From Acidobacteriota bacterium (lineage in GTDB: Bacteria > Acidobacteriota > Terriglobia > Bryobacterales > Bryobacteraceae), in contig VFZU01000031.1 in NCBI GenBank assembly GCA_016870995.1, forward strand, positions 1-52,613: 52,613 nucleotides of DNA, written 5' to 3'. Below are positions 51,754 through 52,613 of the stretch, in pieces. The translations under genes and the position numbers were made by a program. Positions within the stretch are counted from its first letter, which is position 1, and the number at the start of each line of letters is the position of its first letter. Below the pieces are notes generated by a model. It had not been told where the DNA came from and did not search any database. It worked only from the letters and a program-made list of their open reading frames with translations.

Positions 51754-52613
51754 CCTAGAATCGGCATTTGAACCCCTCACGCTTGGCTATTCAGCAGCCG
51801 TCCCGTCCACTTTTCCGCAGTGAAGTGCTGAAAAATCCACCTCAGCATCACCACCCAGCGCTGGCTCAGCGCCAACTGCTCCGCCATTGTCTTAAATCTT
51901 TTGAACCAGGCACTAATCTTCGCCAGTCAGTGCGCCACCTTGCCAGCCTTGGCGTGCATACTTTGGATCGTCAGAAAGTTCTGATTCCCGCTGCGCGTCT
52001 TGCGCGCCAGGCTGAACAGGAACAGCGGCCTTGTCGTCAGCGCCTCGCGGTGTATATTGCGCGTGGCCATGCGCGTGAAGATGCTCCACCAGTTGAAGAT
52101 CAGCGCCACGATCCGCGCCATCAACTGGCTGCGTTTGTGATCCTGCGTGGTGAAGCCTGTCCAGCCCCATTGATTCTTCAGTTCGTCGAACATATTCTCG
52201 GCGTCGGCCCGGTCCCGATACATCTGGGCGACCGCGAGCAGATCGCGCTCCGCCCAACTCGTCACCAGCACCGCATGCTCATAGCGTTCGCCTTGCCGGT
52301 CCTGCCATTCCAGGCCCGGCAGTGCCATCTGTTCGTTACCCGGCTCGAGATCTTCGAATGACATCGGCGGCGCACCCACCTTCCGGCGCATTACGATCAC
52401 GCGCCGGTCGCGGCTCCAGCCCTGAAGCCGAATGCTGCTTTCGATTCCCTTCCAATGCCCGCCAACCGATTGCCATTCCCCGTCTCGCGCTCCCAGCTCG
52501 GCAATCAACTTCAACACTCCCGGCGAGCGCTTCAGCTTGAACAGATAGGGCAAATTGCGCGCCTCGGCCTCCTTCATCATGTTCTCGGAGGCATGCGCCA
52601 CATCGCCGCGCAA
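51754..52613 (-). mobile_element. IS1380-family insertion sequence, right-end part
   Basis: CCTAGAATCGG at 51754 begins like the terminal repeat of the IS1380-family element ISEcp1, which starts CCTAGA. From here on the + strand changes from G-rich to C-rich. About 170 bp of non-coding end precede the transposase stop. The element runs off the window, so its other end and target duplication cannot be checked. Confidence 0.75.
51927..52613 (-). CDS. IS1380-family transposase, C-terminal part
   Basis: At least 228 residues, N-terminus outside the window. The first residues read RGDVAHASENMM, which suits the second catalytic Asp region of this family (RGD), followed by LPYLFKLKR. Later, QMYRDRADAENMFDELKNQWGWTGF holds the third acidic residue with the Y-R-x-R-x-x-x-E-N spacing of IS1380/IS4-clan DDE enzymes. 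The apparent TTG start at 52613 is an internal Leu codon. Intact as far as seen, so the element may be active. Confidence 0.88.
   Translation of the reverse strand: MRGDVAHASENMMKEAEARNLPYLFKLKRSPGVLKLIAELGARDGEWQSVGGHWKGIESSIRLQGWSRDRRVIVMRRKVGAPPMSFEDLEPGNEQMALPGLEWQDRQGERYEHAVLVTSWAERDLLAVAQMYRDRADAENMFDELKNQWGWTGFTTQDHKRSQLMARIVALIFNWWSIFTRMATRNIHREALTTRPLFLFSLARKTRSGNQNFLTIQSMHAKAGKVAH

Noticed and set aside
1-52613. CRISPR array, tRNA or rRNA genes
   Set aside because: No regularly spaced repeats and no cloverleaf or rRNA-like sequence seen; a tRNAscan or Infernal run would settle it.

Overview
The window looks like a chromosome segment from an acidobacterium of the Bryobacterales/Solibacterales type. 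The evidence is a high-GC sequence with two proteins ending in the Solibacter-type C-terminal module (TIGR03437), a PadR regulator next to an acidobacterial duplicated orphan permease, very large Oar-like TonB-dependent receptors, a DUF1549/DUF1553 plus DUF1501 pair, and many Tat or Sec signal peptides. By eye the + strand is G-rich over most of the window whichever strand is coding, suggesting a strong replication-strand bias. I see no rRNA, tRNA or CRISPR.

Layout. 0.1-11.6 kb: a 5'-truncated TIGR03437 protein, an S9 peptidase, a small secreted molybdopterin-fold protein, a Tat-exported haloacid dehalogenase, a PadR/ADOP permease pair (permease broken), a methyltransferase, an MDR oxidoreductase, a LytS/LytR-like two-component pair and an alpha/beta hydrolase. 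11.7-20.4 kb: two divergent Oar-like TonB-dependent receptors, the first broken by a 19-bp tandem duplication, the second followed by an enolase-superfamily enzyme whose base skew is opposite to its neighbours. 20.4-29.4 kb: an eight-gene minus-strand operon. It encodes a DUF885 putative peptidase, then a likely trans-4-hydroxyproline degradation set (Pyr4H2C deaminase-like lyase, two-cysteine epimerase, three-subunit FAD/2Fe-2S dehydrogenase), then an NHL-repeat protein and an acetyltransferase. Together these could take hydroxyproline-containing peptides to alpha-ketoglutarate semialdehyde; the last dehydrogenase of the pathway is not in the window. 29.4-33.5 kb: NTF2-like and BON proteins, heme A synthase, a DUF2911 protein and RlmN. 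33.5-39.9 kb: a planctomycete-style block of DUF1549/DUF1553 protein, DUF1501 protein, a broken sulfatase and a second DUF885 protein.

39.9-50.6 kb: the fused remnants of a divergent LysR/NmrA pair, then a secreted caspase-like protease with PEGA and TPR modules beside a DUF4384 protein. Divergent from these are a small Ig-like membrane protein and a 1043-residue protein with nine Ig-like repeats, followed by an ECF sigma factor with an in-frame amber codon, its zinc-finger anti-sigma factor with a coiled-coil insert, and a beta-barrel-like protein. 50.7-52.6 kb: a DUF4159 protein and a gene stub cut by an IS1380-family element that runs off the right edge.

The most striking overall feature is gene decay. 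At least six loci carry clear lesions: a 19-bp duplication, a 5-bp duplication plus nonsense codon, a 1-nt frameshift with membrane-helix deletions, a deletion fusing two divergent genes, an amber codon and an IS insertion; the left-edge fragment may be a seventh. In the three frameshifted genes, undoing the lesion gives a length divisible by three. The most interesting intact systems are the peptidase-headed hydroxyproline operon and the caspase/DUF4384/Ig-repeat/sigma-anti-sigma neighbourhood.
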